Source of the DNA: Comamonas sp. lk
GTDB taxonomy: Bacteria > Pseudomonadota > Gammaproteobacteria > Burkholderiales > Burkholderiaceae_C
Direction of reading: 5' to 3'
NCBI GenBank assembly: GCA_945901215.1
Contig: CAMDKE010000014.1
Span: 1-17,358, forward strand
Length of the DNA stretch: 17,358 nucleotides
Shown here piece after piece: positions 6,637 to 14,144 of this stretch. The notes under the pieces are model-generated. The model saw only the letters and a list, made by a program, of their open reading frames with translations, had not been told where the DNA came from and searched no databases. The position numbers and the translations under genes were made by a program. Every line of letters starts with the position of its first letter. Positions within the stretch are counted from its first letter, which is position 1.

Positions 6637-7386
6637 CTAACTCGCTATTTCTGCCAATATGGCCTCATCTTGCGGACTCAACCGTTGGGCTAATCGAGCG
6701 GCCACAATCAAATCAGGGCGATGCTGCGCGGTCAATCGCAGACACTGGTCACGCCGCCAGCGCCCTATATGCACATGGTGGCCCGACATCAAGATGTCTG
6801 GCACCGTGGCGTCCTGCCATTGCTCGGGGCGGGTGTAGTGCGGGCAATCCAACAGCCCGTCGAGCGCTGGGTTAAAGCTATCAAAGTGGTGGCTGTTCTG
6901 ATCACCCAATACGTCTGGCTGTAGGCGCGCCACAGCGTCCAACAGAACCATGGCGGGCAATTCTCCGCCAGACAGCACGTAATCACCCAGGCTGATTTGC
7001 TCGTCAACATAGGCGTCCACAAATCGTTGGTCCACCCCTTCGTACCTTCCGCAAACCAGTACGGCCCCCTCGCTCTGGGCCCAGCGTTGAACCTGCAGGT
7101 GGTCTAGGCGTTTGCCTGCGGGAGAGAAAAGAACCACTTTGGGACACGAACCACGTTGCTCTTTGATCGCTTGCAAGGTCATTCGCAGGGGCTGCGCCAT
7201 CATGACCATGCCCGGACCGCCGCCAAACGGGCGGTCATCTACGCGGCGGTAGTTTCCCAAGGCGTGATCCCGCGGGTTGTGCAATTGCACCTCCACCAGG
7301 CCCGACTCGAACGCCCGTCGCGTAATACCCGTAGTCAAAAATGGTGGAAACAGCTCAGGAAACAGCGTTACGACATCAAATCGCAT
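6637..7386 (-). CDS. trmD: tRNA (guanine-N1)-methyltransferase
   Basis: TrmD methylates G37 at N1 in tRNAs reading CNN codons, using S-adenosylmethionine, and prevents +1 frameshifting. The 249-residue protein begins MRFDVVTLFPELF. It carries the RPFGGGPGMVM loop (52-62), the trefoil-knot SAM motifs CGRYEGVD (112-119) and SLGDYVLSGGE (132-142), and the LDCPHYTRPE stretch (179-188). R154 and D169 fall at the same numbers as the catalytic residues of the E. coli enzyme. The ATG at 7386 lies 11 bp after the rimM stop with no clear Shine-Dalgarno, so coupling to rimM is likely. Confidence 0.98.
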   Translation of the reverse strand: MRFDVVTLFPELFPPFLTTGITRRAFESGLVEVQLHNPRDHALGNYRRVDDRPFGGGPGMVMMAQPLRMTLQAIKEQRGSCPKVVLFSPAGKRLDHLQVQRWAQSEGAVLVCGRYEGVDQRFVDAYVDEQISLGDYVLSGGELPAMVLLDAVARLQPDVLGDQNSHHFDSFNPALDGLLDCPHYTRPEQWQDATVPDILMSGHHVHIGRWRRDQCLRLTAQHRPDLIVAARLAQRLSPQDEAILAEIAS

Positions 7387-7397
7387 GGCATTCGCGC

Positions 7398-7961
7398 TCA
7401 GTAATCGAGTTGCCAGTCAACGCGAATGCGCCGCAGTGGCAGGTCCACTTCATCGATGAAGACCGAAACGAATGGAATCATCCGCTCCTGAACTTTGCCG
7501 TCCAGAATGTATTCCATCACCAGTACGGTTTGAGCACCCGTAGACAAAAGCTCTTTGACCGCCCCCATCGGTTCATCCTGGCGATTGACCACATCGAGCC
7601 CTATCAAGTCGACCCAGTAATACTCGTCCAGCGCAACGGTCGGAAAGCTAGCGCGCGATACGAATACGCGGCTCCCACGCAAAGCTTGCGCGGCGTCACG
7701 GTCCAGCACATCATGGGCACTGGCAACCACCGTATCCGAATGTTCTTTGGCTTCTTTTATTGCCAGCAGCGCCACGCCATCGAAAGTCTTAAGACCTTGC
7801 TCGGTGGGTAACAAAAACCACTTCTTGGAGGAGAAAAGCGCCTCGGGTTGCGCGCTAAAAGCAAGGACTTTGAACCAGCCTTTGACGCCCCATGCATCTG
7901 CAATACGGCCTACTTCGATGGCGTCAGCCGGAAGTTGCGCGGGTTCTATCCCTGCGATCAT
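7398..7961 (-). CDS. rimM: Ribosome maturation factor RimM
   Basis: RimM binds S19 and the 16S 3' domain to help assemble the 30S head. The 187-residue protein has the N-terminal barrel starting EVGRIADAWGVKGWFKV (about 16-32) and a C-terminal PRC-barrel with YYWVDLIGLDVVN...GAVKELLSTGA. It ends in the family-typical IPFVSVFIDEVDLPLRRIRVDW region. The start is the ATG at 7961, only about 10 nt beyond the U tract of the terminator-like hairpin. The upstream sequence offers at best GCAGG placed too close to the ATG, consistent with low expression relative to rpsP. Confidence 0.97.
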   Translation of the reverse strand: MIAGIEPAQLPADAIEVGRIADAWGVKGWFKVLAFSAQPEALFSSKKWFLLPTEQGLKTFDGVALLAIKEAKEHSDTVVASAHDVLDRDAAQALRGSRVFVSRASFPTVALDEYYWVDLIGLDVVNRQDEPMGAVKELLSTGAQTVLVMEYILDGKVQERMIPFVSVFIDEVDLPLRRIRVDWQLDY

Positions 7962-7971
7962 GCCTGCGCCC

Positions 7972-8016
7972 GAAAAACAAAAAGGTCAGGCATGCATTGC
8001 ACAGACCTGACCCTTT
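7972..8016 (-). terminator. Intrinsic terminator/attenuator between rpsP and rimM
   Basis: GGTCAGG (7984-7990) pairs perfectly with CCTGACC (8006-8012). With one bulged base the stem extends through AAA (7981-7983) and TTT (8014-8016). The 15-nt loop is 7991-8005. On the minus strand the hairpin is followed by five U, one G and five U (7983-7973). It begins 9 nt after the rpsP stop and ends about 10 nt before rimM, so it would terminate part of the transcripts inside the operon. Confidence 0.75.
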
Positions 8017-8024
8017 GAGTGCTC

Positions 8025-8285
8025 TCAGGCTGCAGCCGGTACAGCCGCAGCGGCCTGCGCAACCAGACGTTCCACGGTGGGAGACGCTTGGGCGCCAACG
8101 CCTCTCCAATACGTCAGGCGATCCTGGGCAATACGGATACGCTCCTCACTTGCCGTGGCGATTGGGTTGTAAAAACCAATGCGCTCGATGAATCGACCAT
8201 CACGCCGGGTGCGCTTGTCTGCCACCACAATACTGAAAAACGGGCGGGCCTTAGCACCACCACGAGCGAGTCGAATGACGACCAT
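8025..8285 (-). CDS. rpsP: 30S ribosomal protein S16
   Basis: S16 is a primary assembly protein of the 30S subunit body. The 86-residue protein starts MVVIRLARGGAKARPFFSIVV, with the conserved RRDGRFIERIGFYNP stretch and an Ala-rich C-terminus. The ATG at 8285 has the best Shine-Dalgarno in the window, AAAGGA at 8297-8292, 6 nt upstream. It is the first gene of the operon and is divergent from the GNAT gene. Confidence 0.98.
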   Translation of the reverse strand: MVVIRLARGGAKARPFFSIVVADKRTRRDGRFIERIGFYNPIATASEERIRIAQDRLTYWRGVGAQASPTVERLVAQAAAAVPAAA

Positions 8286-8292
8286 GATTAAT
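8286..8292 (-). promoter_or_regulatory. Spacer and edge of the rpsP Shine-Dalgarno
   Basis: The AAAGGA Shine-Dalgarno (minus strand, 8297-8292) is followed by this 6-nt spacer and the rpsP ATG. It fixes the start at 8285 and contrasts with the weak sites of rimM, trmD and rplS. Confidence 0.6.
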
Positions 8293-8347
8293 CCTTTGGG
8301 TGATTGAACGAGAGTTCAACCATAAAATTCAGAGTTGAGACACGCAA

Positions 8348-8363
8348 CTGGCCACCCGGCCAG
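8348..8363 (-). repeat. Hairpin in the rpsP leader
   Basis: CTGGCC (8348-8353) and GGCCAG (8358-8363) form a perfect 6-bp stem with a 4-nt loop, in the interval between the candidate rpsP promoter and its start codon. It has no U tract and so is not a terminator. A role in leader stability or regulation is speculative. Confidence 0.4.
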
Positions 8364-8384
8364 AGCCACTCAGAATAGCCCTCG

Positions 8385-8412
8385 ATTATAACTAATTATC
8401 ACCGCATGCCCA
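8385..8412 (-). promoter_or_regulatory. Candidate promoter of the rpsP operon
   Basis: On the minus strand TGGGCA (8412-8407, 4 of 6 to TTGACA) is 16 bp from a perfect TATAAT (8390-8385), giving a leader of roughly 90 nt before rpsP. The -35 overlaps the first codons of the divergent GNAT gene. On the plus strand the same AT stretch reads TATAAC (8387-8392), which could serve as -10 for that gene with almost no leader. Confidence 0.5.
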
Positions 8413-8939
8413 CTATTCGCCCCAGCCAGGACCAAGATATCGCTGCTATTACTGCGATTTACCAGCACCACGTTTTGCACGGGACGGGCACTTTTGAGAT
8501 CGAGCCCCCATCGGCCCCCGAGATGCAAACACGTCGAATCGACGTTTTATCCAAAGGCCTACCCTATTTGGTGATGGAGTCACAGGGTGCCGTGGTCGGA
8601 TTTGCCTATTGCAACTGGTTCAAGCCCCGCCCGGCGTACCGCTTCAGCGCCGAAGACTCGATTTACCTCGCCGCCAGCGCCATGGGCAAGGGCTGGGGCG
8701 CATTGCTGCTGAGCGAACTGCTCGCAAGCGCGCAGCGCGCTGGGCTTCGCAAGCTCATTGCCGTTATTGGCGACTCGGCAAACCAGGGGTCGATCAAGGT
8801 GCATTCGGCTTGCGGGTTTCACCCCGTGGGAGTGCTGGCCGATTGCGGCTGGAAGTTTGACCGCTGGCTCGATGTGGTTCTGATGGAATGCCCACTGGGC
8901 GCCGGTGCCAACCTGCCTGCACCACAATCGGGTCCATGA
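8406..8939 (+). CDS. GNAT family N-acetyltransferase, phosphinothricin acetyltransferase-like
   Basis: Acetyl-CoA-dependent acetyltransferase of 177 residues. The N-terminus PTIRPSQDQDIAAITAIYQHHV...GTGTFEIEPPS is typical of the Pat/bar/YncA subgroup. The acetyl-CoA-binding segment is around 98-106 (MGKGWGALLL), and the family-typical VIGDSANQGSIKVHSACGF and WKFDRWLDVVLME follow. Chromosomal members often act on methionine sulfoximine, methionine sulfone or unknown amines, so herbicide resistance should not be assumed. The ATG at 8406 has no Shine-Dalgarno and lies about 14 nt after a TATAAC, so near-leaderless translation is possible. Its TGA overlaps the ATG of the following gene. Confidence 0.9.
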   Translation: MPTIRPSQDQDIAAITAIYQHHVLHGTGTFEIEPPSAPEMQTRRIDVLSKGLPYLVMESQGAVVGFAYCNWFKPRPAYRFSAEDSIYLAASAMGKGWGALLLSELLASAQRAGLRKLIAVIGDSANQGSIKVHSACGFHPVGVLADCGWKFDRWLDVVLMECPLGAGANLPAPQSGP

Positions 8940-9358
8940 AAAACAAAACCATCGCCGTCTGGGCAACCTTGATTACGGGCCCTCTGGGATTGCAGCGCGT
9001 CTATCTTGTTGGGCGGTATGACTCCGGGGCCTGGATTGCGCCTTTGCCTACCTTGCTAGGTCTTTACGGCGTGTACCGTGCGCGCGCACTGGGGCTAGAC
9101 GATCAGATCAGCTGGCTATTGATTCCTTGGTTGGGCTTTGCAATCGCAGGCTGCGCCTTGGCCGCCATCCGCTACGGCCTGATGGATGCAGCCACCTGGA
9201 ACCAGGGCTTTAACCCCGGCGTGGATGCCGAACACCGCAGCGGCCAAACCAACGGCTTCACGGTGCTGGGCTTGGGGACAGCGCTGTTCTTGGGAACCAG
9301 TGTTTTGATGGCAACGCTGGCGTTTAGCTTTCAGCGCTACTTTGAATACACGGCCTAG
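8936..9358 (+). CDS. Small integral membrane protein, possibly TM2-like
   Basis: I do not recognise a specific family for this 140-residue protein. It has about four hydrophobic segments (about 5-20, 31-45, 59-80, 110-132). The start, ITGPLGLQRVYLVGRYDSG (about 13-31), resembles the G-x-H-R-F-Y-L-G turn of TM2-domain proteins but lacks the His. I place the start at the ATG at 8936, overlapping the GNAT stop in an ATGA arrangement, because it gives a natural MKNKT N-terminus; the frame is open back to 8888 within GNAT. The coupling suggests co-expression with the acetyltransferase. Function unknown. Confidence 0.75.
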   Translation: MKNKTIAVWATLITGPLGLQRVYLVGRYDSGAWIAPLPTLLGLYGVYRARALGLDDQISWLLIPWLGFAIAGCALAAIRYGLMDAATWNQGFNPGVDAEHRSGQTNGFTVLGLGTALFLGTSVLMATLAFSFQRYFEYTA

Positions 9359-9387
9359 AAAACAGGCGAGCCGCGCTGATCTCACTT

Positions 9388-9927
9388 TCACTTGGCTTGC
9401 GTGGTCCGAAGTGATAGAACCAGCTTGTCATAGATAGAACCCAAATCGGGATCGATATTTTGCAGGGACTCTTGCAGCTCGGCCTCCGGCGTCTGCCCAG
9501 GCTTTACCGGCGACTCCGGCGGCGGCGACTGTACAAGCACCGCACCCGGGCTTGATTGCACAGCGCCAAAACTTTGTAGACCAGTCATTTCCTCGGAGAG
9601 GCGGTTAAACATGGCGTCAATGTGCGCCTGATTGTGTGCGGACGATGCGGCGACGACGCCTCTTTGGCGCCGGTCCGTGCCACCCGATACCGCAAAACCG
9701 ATCGACAAAACCAGATGTAACGCGGCGCATACAAGCCAAAGCGCCCAAAGCGCACCGGCAGCTACCGGTTGCATCGCCAAAATACCCCCACATTCCGTTA
9801 AAAAATACGCCCATGGCAGGTCCTGCAGCCACCCAAGCCCGTAGGGCGTTTCCACATTGAGCGCCAAAGCGACCAACAAAACCAATGTGTGAAGCACGGA
9901 TACCCAAAGGTATGCAGGTAGGTACAT
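9388..9927 (-). CDS. Hypothetical membrane protein with Pro-rich C-terminal tail
   Basis: Not recognised. From the ATG at 9927 it has 179 residues. There are two or three hydrophobic segments in the first half (about 5-23, 35-52 and 58-80), then a soluble tail. The tail has a short helix-like part (NQAHIDAMFNRLSEEM) and a low-complexity stretch with SPPPESP and KPGQTPEAE. It ends with an acidic DPDLGSIYDKLVLSL segment. The frame also opens at a GTG at 9981, adding 18 residues and leaving only 11 bp to the upstream gene; neither start has a good Shine-Dalgarno. It is downstream of, and probably co-transcribed with, the coiled-coil gene, and convergent with the small membrane protein gene. Codon use looks native. 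Confidence 0.68.
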   Translation of the reverse strand: MYLPAYLWVSVLHTLVLLVALALNVETPYGLGWLQDLPWAYFLTECGGILAMQPVAAGALWALWLVCAALHLVLSIGFAVSGGTDRRQRGVVAASSAHNQAHIDAMFNRLSEEMTGLQSFGAVQSSPGAVLVQSPPPESPVKPGQTPEAELQESLQNIDPDLGSIYDKLVLSLRTTQAK

Positions 9928-9992
9928 GGGGGAACTGGGTAGGGACTGAGTTAAGCGGTGAGATGCCAGCAGATAGCGCACACGCAGCTGTT

Positions 9993-10436
9993 TTACTGGA
10001 ACTCTTTCACAATTTTTTCGTGCAGCAAGGCGGCCAGATGGGTGCGTGCTTCGGCAATGGCCAGCGTCTCTTTTTCGGCTGCAGCGGACTCACTGGCAAT
10101 GGCGACCAGTTGCTGCTTGATGGCAGCAACTTTCGATTCCGACTCCTGCAATGCCGCGCGCAACTGCGACTCGCGCTCGTTTTCCTGCTTCAACTGGCCC
10201 AGCAGCTCAAAAATGTCTTGCAAATAATATTTGCTGCGTTTGCTTTGCTGCATGTCTGCCAGTGCCATAAAACTTTGCATTTGCTGGCCTAACGCCCCAT
10301 AGGCCGAATCCTTTGCCACGCCATCAGAAAGATCGCGCACCACCGGCGCAGCTTCCAGGGCAACCGGGCTGTGGGGAGCTGCATCAGCAAGGGATGACAT
10401 AGGTTTCAAGTCCACAGAAAAAAAGTGACCGGCCAT
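9993..10436 (-). CDS. Hypothetical coiled-coil protein
   Basis: Not recognised. The 147-residue protein has a disordered-looking N-terminus (1-45) followed by a long helical region. From about 75 to 147 it is rich in Gln, Glu, Lys and Ala with heptad-like spacing (LLGQLKQENERESQLRAALQ, then ESKVAAIKQQLVAIASE), suggesting a coiled coil and oligomerisation. There is no signal peptide or membrane segment, so it is probably cytoplasmic. The start is the ATG at 10436 or, as likely, the ATG at 10400, which is preceded by GTGGAC. It is divergent from recC and followed by the membrane-protein gene, which could be a partner. Confidence 0.65.
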   Translation of the reverse strand: MAGHFFSVDLKPMSSLADAAPHSPVALEAAPVVRDLSDGVAKDSAYGALGQQMQSFMALADMQQSKRSKYYLQDIFELLGQLKQENERESQLRAALQESESKVAAIKQQLVAIASESAAAEKETLAIAEARTHLAALLHEKIVKEFQ

Positions 10437-10628
10437 TAGGCCATGGCGCCCATGCCTGGGGCGCCGGGCGGTTGTGTGGGAACCAGTTTAACCGGCACAC
10501 CGCTGCCGCTTCTGCAGGGTCTGCCGAAGGCCAGGGCGTTTCTTTTTCTCTTTGCCATTGGGCGGCCGCAGGCATCTGGCATACAGTTACCCTGACACGC
10601 CAACGCTCTTGCAACCGCCCAATTTTTC
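10437..10628. other. Divergent intergenic region between the coiled-coil gene and recC
   Basis: These 192 bp separate two divergent starts and should hold both promoters. I see no strong -35/-10 pair and no Shine-Dalgarno just before recC. A GGCGCC/GGCGCC hairpin is possible (10445-10450 and 10460-10465). Overlapping open frames on both strands here show no recognisable protein. Confidence 0.4.
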
Positions 10629-13600
10629 ATGCGCACCAACGCTTCCCAACCCCTGCAGGCCGGTCTTATCGCGTTTCACAGCAACCGCGCAGAGGACCTG
10701 GCGCGCGTGGTTTTTGCGTGGATGCACAAAAAGCCCTTGCACCCGCTGGAAGAAGAAGTCATTTTGGTGCAAAGCATTGGCATGGCCGAATGGGTCAAGA
10801 TGGAGCTGGCCCGCGCCGGTGGCGTGTGCGCTGCGGCGCGGGTGGAGCTGCCATCGCGCTTTATGTGGCGCACCTACCGCCAGGTTTTGGGGTCGCAAGC
10901 CGTGCCCAGCGAATCGCCATTGGACAAAGTGCCCATGACCTGGCGGCTCATGCAACTGCTTCCCACCCTGTTGGGCGAAGCGGTATTTGCGCCCGTGGCC
11001 GGGTTTCTGGCCGCCAATGAGCCGCAACGCATGTTCCAACTTGCATCCCAATTGGCCGATCTGTTTGACCAGTACCAAAACTACCGGGCCGACTGGCTCC
11101 AGGCCTGGGCAGCTGGCCAAGACCATATCGTCCTAGCCAATGGAAAGAACCACGAGTTGGCAGCCGACCAGCGCTGGCAGGCGCACCTGTGGCGCGCCAT
11201 CCTGCAAACCCTGGGCGAGCGCGCGCAACAACACATTCGCCCGCGCCTGCACCAACGTGTGCTGGACGTTTTGGCGTCGGGGCAGGCGCTGACGCAGCCG
11301 GTGGCGCGGCGTGTCACCGTTTTTGGCATGAGCCAAGTGCCCTGGAGCACCATGGAGCTGCTCGCAGGCCTGGCACCCCACAGCCAAGTGATGCTGGCCA
11401 TACCCAACCCATGCCGCTATTACTGGGGCGACATCATGGATGGGCGAGAACTGCTGCGCGCCGGCCGACGGCGCCAAGCCCCGCGCACCGTGGCCGGGCA
11501 GCCAACGCTGGCACCGGACACGCGCGCACTGGAAGACATGCACGCCCACGCGCACCCACTGCTGGCGGCCTGGGGGCGTCAAAGCCGCGACTTCATACGC
11601 CTGCTCGATGTGTTTGACGATGTGGAACAAAGCCGCCAGCAGTTTCAAGAGACGCGGCTCGACCTGTTCGACGACCAAGAAGAGCAAGCCGACGATTCGC
11701 TGCTGCTGCGGGTACAAAAGCGCATCCGCGACCTGGTCCCCCTGCACGAGGGACTGGCGGTGCCCCTGCGCAGCCAAGACCGCTCTATCGTCTTTCACAG
11801 CGCCCACGGCCCGGTGCGAGAGCTCGAAATCCTGCACGACCAGTTACTCCACCTGCTAGCCACCCCCGGCGATGCAGCGCTGAACCCGCGTGACGTGATC
11901 GTCATGGTGCCGGATATTGAAGCCCTGGCCCCGGCCATTCGGGCCGTGTTTGGCCAATACAAGCGCCAGGACCCGCGCTTTATCCCATTTGACATTGCTG
12001 ACCTGGGTGCCCGGGCCAGCAGCCCGCTGATCGGTGCGCTCGCCTGGCTGCTGCAACTGCCCCAGCAACGCTGCCGCATGAGCGAGCTGGTTGATTTGCT
12101 CGAGGTACCGGCGATTGCCGCGCGGTTTGGCATAGTGCAAGATGATGTGCCACGCCTGACGCAATGGATGACCGGCGCGGGCATTCGCTGGGGCCTGCAC
12201 GAGGGGCACCGCGCCGACCTGGGCCTGGCGGCCTGCGGCGACCAAAACAGCGCCTGGTTTGGACTGCACCGCATGCTACTGGGCTTTGCCAGCGGTGCCG
12301 TAGCCGTTGACGACGCCCTGCCCAGCCTGGGTGCAATAGAGCCCTATGCCGAAATCGGTGGGCTGGACGCCGAACTGGCAGGCTCGCTAGCCCAGATGCT
12401 CCGAGCACTGGACCAATGGTGGGGTCAGGCGCGCTGCGACGGCACGCCCGCCCAGTGGATGCAGCGCTGCGAGTCCCTGTTGCAATCGATGGTGCAAGCG
12501 CAGTCCGACACCGATCGCCTGGCCTTGCGCGCTCTGGAAGACGGTCTGCGCGACTGGCTGCTGGCCTGCGAACACGCGGCCTTTGACCAAGAAGTTCCTT
12601 TGGTTGTGGCGCGCGCGGCTTGGCTGCAGGCGGTGGAAACGCCAAAAATGAGCCAGCGCTTTCGGGCCGGTGGCGTCACGTTTTGTACGCTCATGCCCAT
12701 GCGCGCTATTCCGTTTGAGGTGGTGTGTTTGCTGGGCATGAATGACGGCGACTACCCCCGCCACGATATGCGAAATGACTTCGACCTGATGGGCCAGACC
12801 GGCCTGGTTCGGCCTGGCGACCGCTCGCGCAAAAACGACGACCGCCAGCTCATGCTCGAATCATTGCTGTCAGCGCGGCGGGTGCTGTATGTAAGCTGGT
12901 GCGGCCACAGCGTGCGTGACAACAGCGCGCAGGCGCCCTCTGTTTTGGTGTCGCAACTGCGTGACTACCTCAGCGCCGCCTGGGGCCCGGCGGCCGTGCA
13001 TGAGCGAAGCACAGAGCACCCCTTGCAAGCGTTCAGCCGCCGCTACTTTGAATTCGCAAGCCCCTTGTTTACCTACGCCCGCGAATGGCGCGCGCTGCAC
13101 CAGGATCCACCCAAGCCGCAGCCCAGCGCGCCCGGTACCCCCTGGACGCCAGACCCGCATGTGCCGCTCACGCTGGACCAACTCACCCAGTTCCTACGCA
13201 ACCCAGTGAAAGCCTTTTTTCGCCAACGCCTGCTGCTGCGCTTCAGCCCAGAAGAGGACACGGCCTCGGACGACGAATGCTTCGGCTTGGTGGGCCTGGA
13301 GCGGTACCGCCTTCTTGATGGCTTGCTCGCATCTGCCTCTACAAGCAGCAGCCTGCAAAGTGGCCAATCCCAGTTGGACGCGTCCCTGGCGCGTTTGCGT
13401 AGATCCGGAGCGCTATCCCTGCAAGGGCTGGGGGACTTAGAGCAAGCCGCACTGCGCGAGGCGCTCGGGCGCATGCTGGGCGCCTGGTACGGCGCACTGT
13501 CTGAATACCCGCTGGCCGCGCCGCGCCAGTCTTTTCGGCTTCAGGAAGGCCCTGTTCTATTGGAGGACTGGATAGACCACTTGCGTCACGACGGCGGCAC

Positions 13601-14144
13601 CGACACGCCGGCCACGTGGCTGGAGCTCGATTCCGGCACGGTTTGCGAACAGGGCAAAACGCCGCTTGCGCGGGCCGACAAGCTTATGAGGTGTTGGATT
13701 CACAGCCTGGCGGCGGCATCAGCCGGCCATTGCTTGGCGGGCGTGGTGGTGGGGCGCGACGCCGTGTTGCGCATCAGCGCCATGGCCGATCCAGAGCTGG
13801 CCCAGTCCACCCTGCGCATGCTGTTGCAACTCTGGCTAGACGGCATGAACGCACCCCTTGCGCTGCCACCCAAAACCGCGCTGGCCTGGCTCAAGGGCAA
13901 AGACACAGTCGCAAAACACCGGGACGCACGCGCCCGATACCAGGGCGGCCACCACCAAATCGGTGAAGTGCAAGAACCTTGTCTGGCGCGCGTGTACCCC
14001 GACTTCGAGGCGCTGGTGCACGATGGCCGCTTTGAACACCTCGCCCAGCAGGTCTACCAGCCCTTGCTGGCATGGCGAAGCCAGCATGTACTCGTCGAGC
14101 TTTTGGACCCGACGCAGACCGAGTCAACCGAGGTGCCTGCATGA
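10629..14144 (+). CDS. recC: Exodeoxyribonuclease V subunit gamma (RecC)
   Basis: RecC is the Chi-recognition and DNA-splitting subunit of RecBCD, which resects double-strand breaks and loads RecA. The 1171-residue protein is slightly longer than E. coli RecC. Recognisable stretches are the N-terminal inactive helicase-like part (FHSNRAEDLARVV near 16-28; ELPSRFMWRTYR near 74-85), FHSAHGPVRELEILHDQLL (389-407), LNPRDVIVMVPDIEALAPAI shortly after it, and GVTFCTLMPMRAIPFEVVCLLGMNDG (from about 682). A C-terminal nuclease-like fold begins near PLTLDQLTQFLRNPVKAFF (about 845-863). No Walker A is seen, as expected for RecC. The ATG at 10629 precedes the conserved N-terminus but has no clear Shine-Dalgarno. 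Its TGA overlaps the recB ATG. Confidence 0.96.
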   Translation: MRTNASQPLQAGLIAFHSNRAEDLARVVFAWMHKKPLHPLEEEVILVQSIGMAEWVKMELARAGGVCAAARVELPSRFMWRTYRQVLGSQAVPSESPLDKVPMTWRLMQLLPTLLGEAVFAPVAGFLAANEPQRMFQLASQLADLFDQYQNYRADWLQAWAAGQDHIVLANGKNHELAADQRWQAHLWRAILQTLGERAQQHIRPRLHQRVLDVLASGQALTQPVARRVTVFGMSQVPWSTMELLAGLAPHSQVMLAIPNPCRYYWGDIMDGRELLRAGRRRQAPRTVAGQPTLAPDTRALEDMHAHAHPLLAAWGRQSRDFIRLLDVFDDVEQSRQQFQETRLDLFDDQEEQADDSLLLRVQKRIRDLVPLHEGLAVPLRSQDRSIVFHSAHGPVRELEILHDQLLHLLATPGDAALNPRDVIVMVPDIEALAPAIRAVFGQYKRQDPRFIPFDIADLGARASSPLIGALAWLLQLPQQRCRMSELVDLLEVPAIAARFGIVQDDVPRLTQWMTGAGIRWGLHEGHRADLGLAACGDQNSAWFGLHRMLLGFASGAVAVDDALPSLGAIEPYAEIGGLDAELAGSLAQMLRALDQWWGQARCDGTPAQWMQRCESLLQSMVQAQSDTDRLALRALEDGLRDWLLACEHAAFDQEVPLVVARAAWLQAVETPKMSQRFRAGGVTFCTLMPMRAIPFEVVCLLGMNDGDYPRHDMRNDFDLMGQTGLVRPGDRSRKNDDRQLMLESLLSARRVLYVSWCGHSVRDNSAQAPSVLVSQLRDYLSAAWGPAAVHERSTEHPLQAFSRRYFEFASPLFTYAREWRALHQDPPKPQPSAPGTPWTPDPHVPLTLDQLTQFLRNPVKAFFRQRLLLRFSPEEDTASDDECFGLVGLERYRLLDGLLASASTSSSLQSGQSQLDASLARLRRSGALSLQGLGDLEQAALREALGRMLGAWYGALSEYPLAAPRQSFRLQEGPVLLEDWIDHLRHDGGTDTPATWLELDSGTVCEQGKTPLARADKLMRCWIHSLAAASAGHCLAGVVVGRDAVLRISAMADPELAQSTLRMLLQLWLDGMNAPLALPPKTALAWLKGKDTVAKHRDARARYQGGHHQIGEVQEPCLARVYPDFEALVHDGRFEHLAQQVYQPLLAWRSQHVLVELLDPTQTESTEVPA

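Noticed and set aside
8406..8939. Calling the GNAT enzyme a herbicide-resistance gene
   Set aside because: PAT-like chromosomal acetyltransferases have varied substrates, and nothing in the context indicates phosphinothricin.
10472..11020. Plus-strand open frame spanning the intergenic region and the start of recC
   Set aside because: It is out of frame with recC, its translation is compositionally odd, and no start signal is present.
11133..11837. Minus-strand open frame inside recC
   Set aside because: High-GC coding DNA commonly leaves long antisense frames. The recC frame is continuous and conserved.
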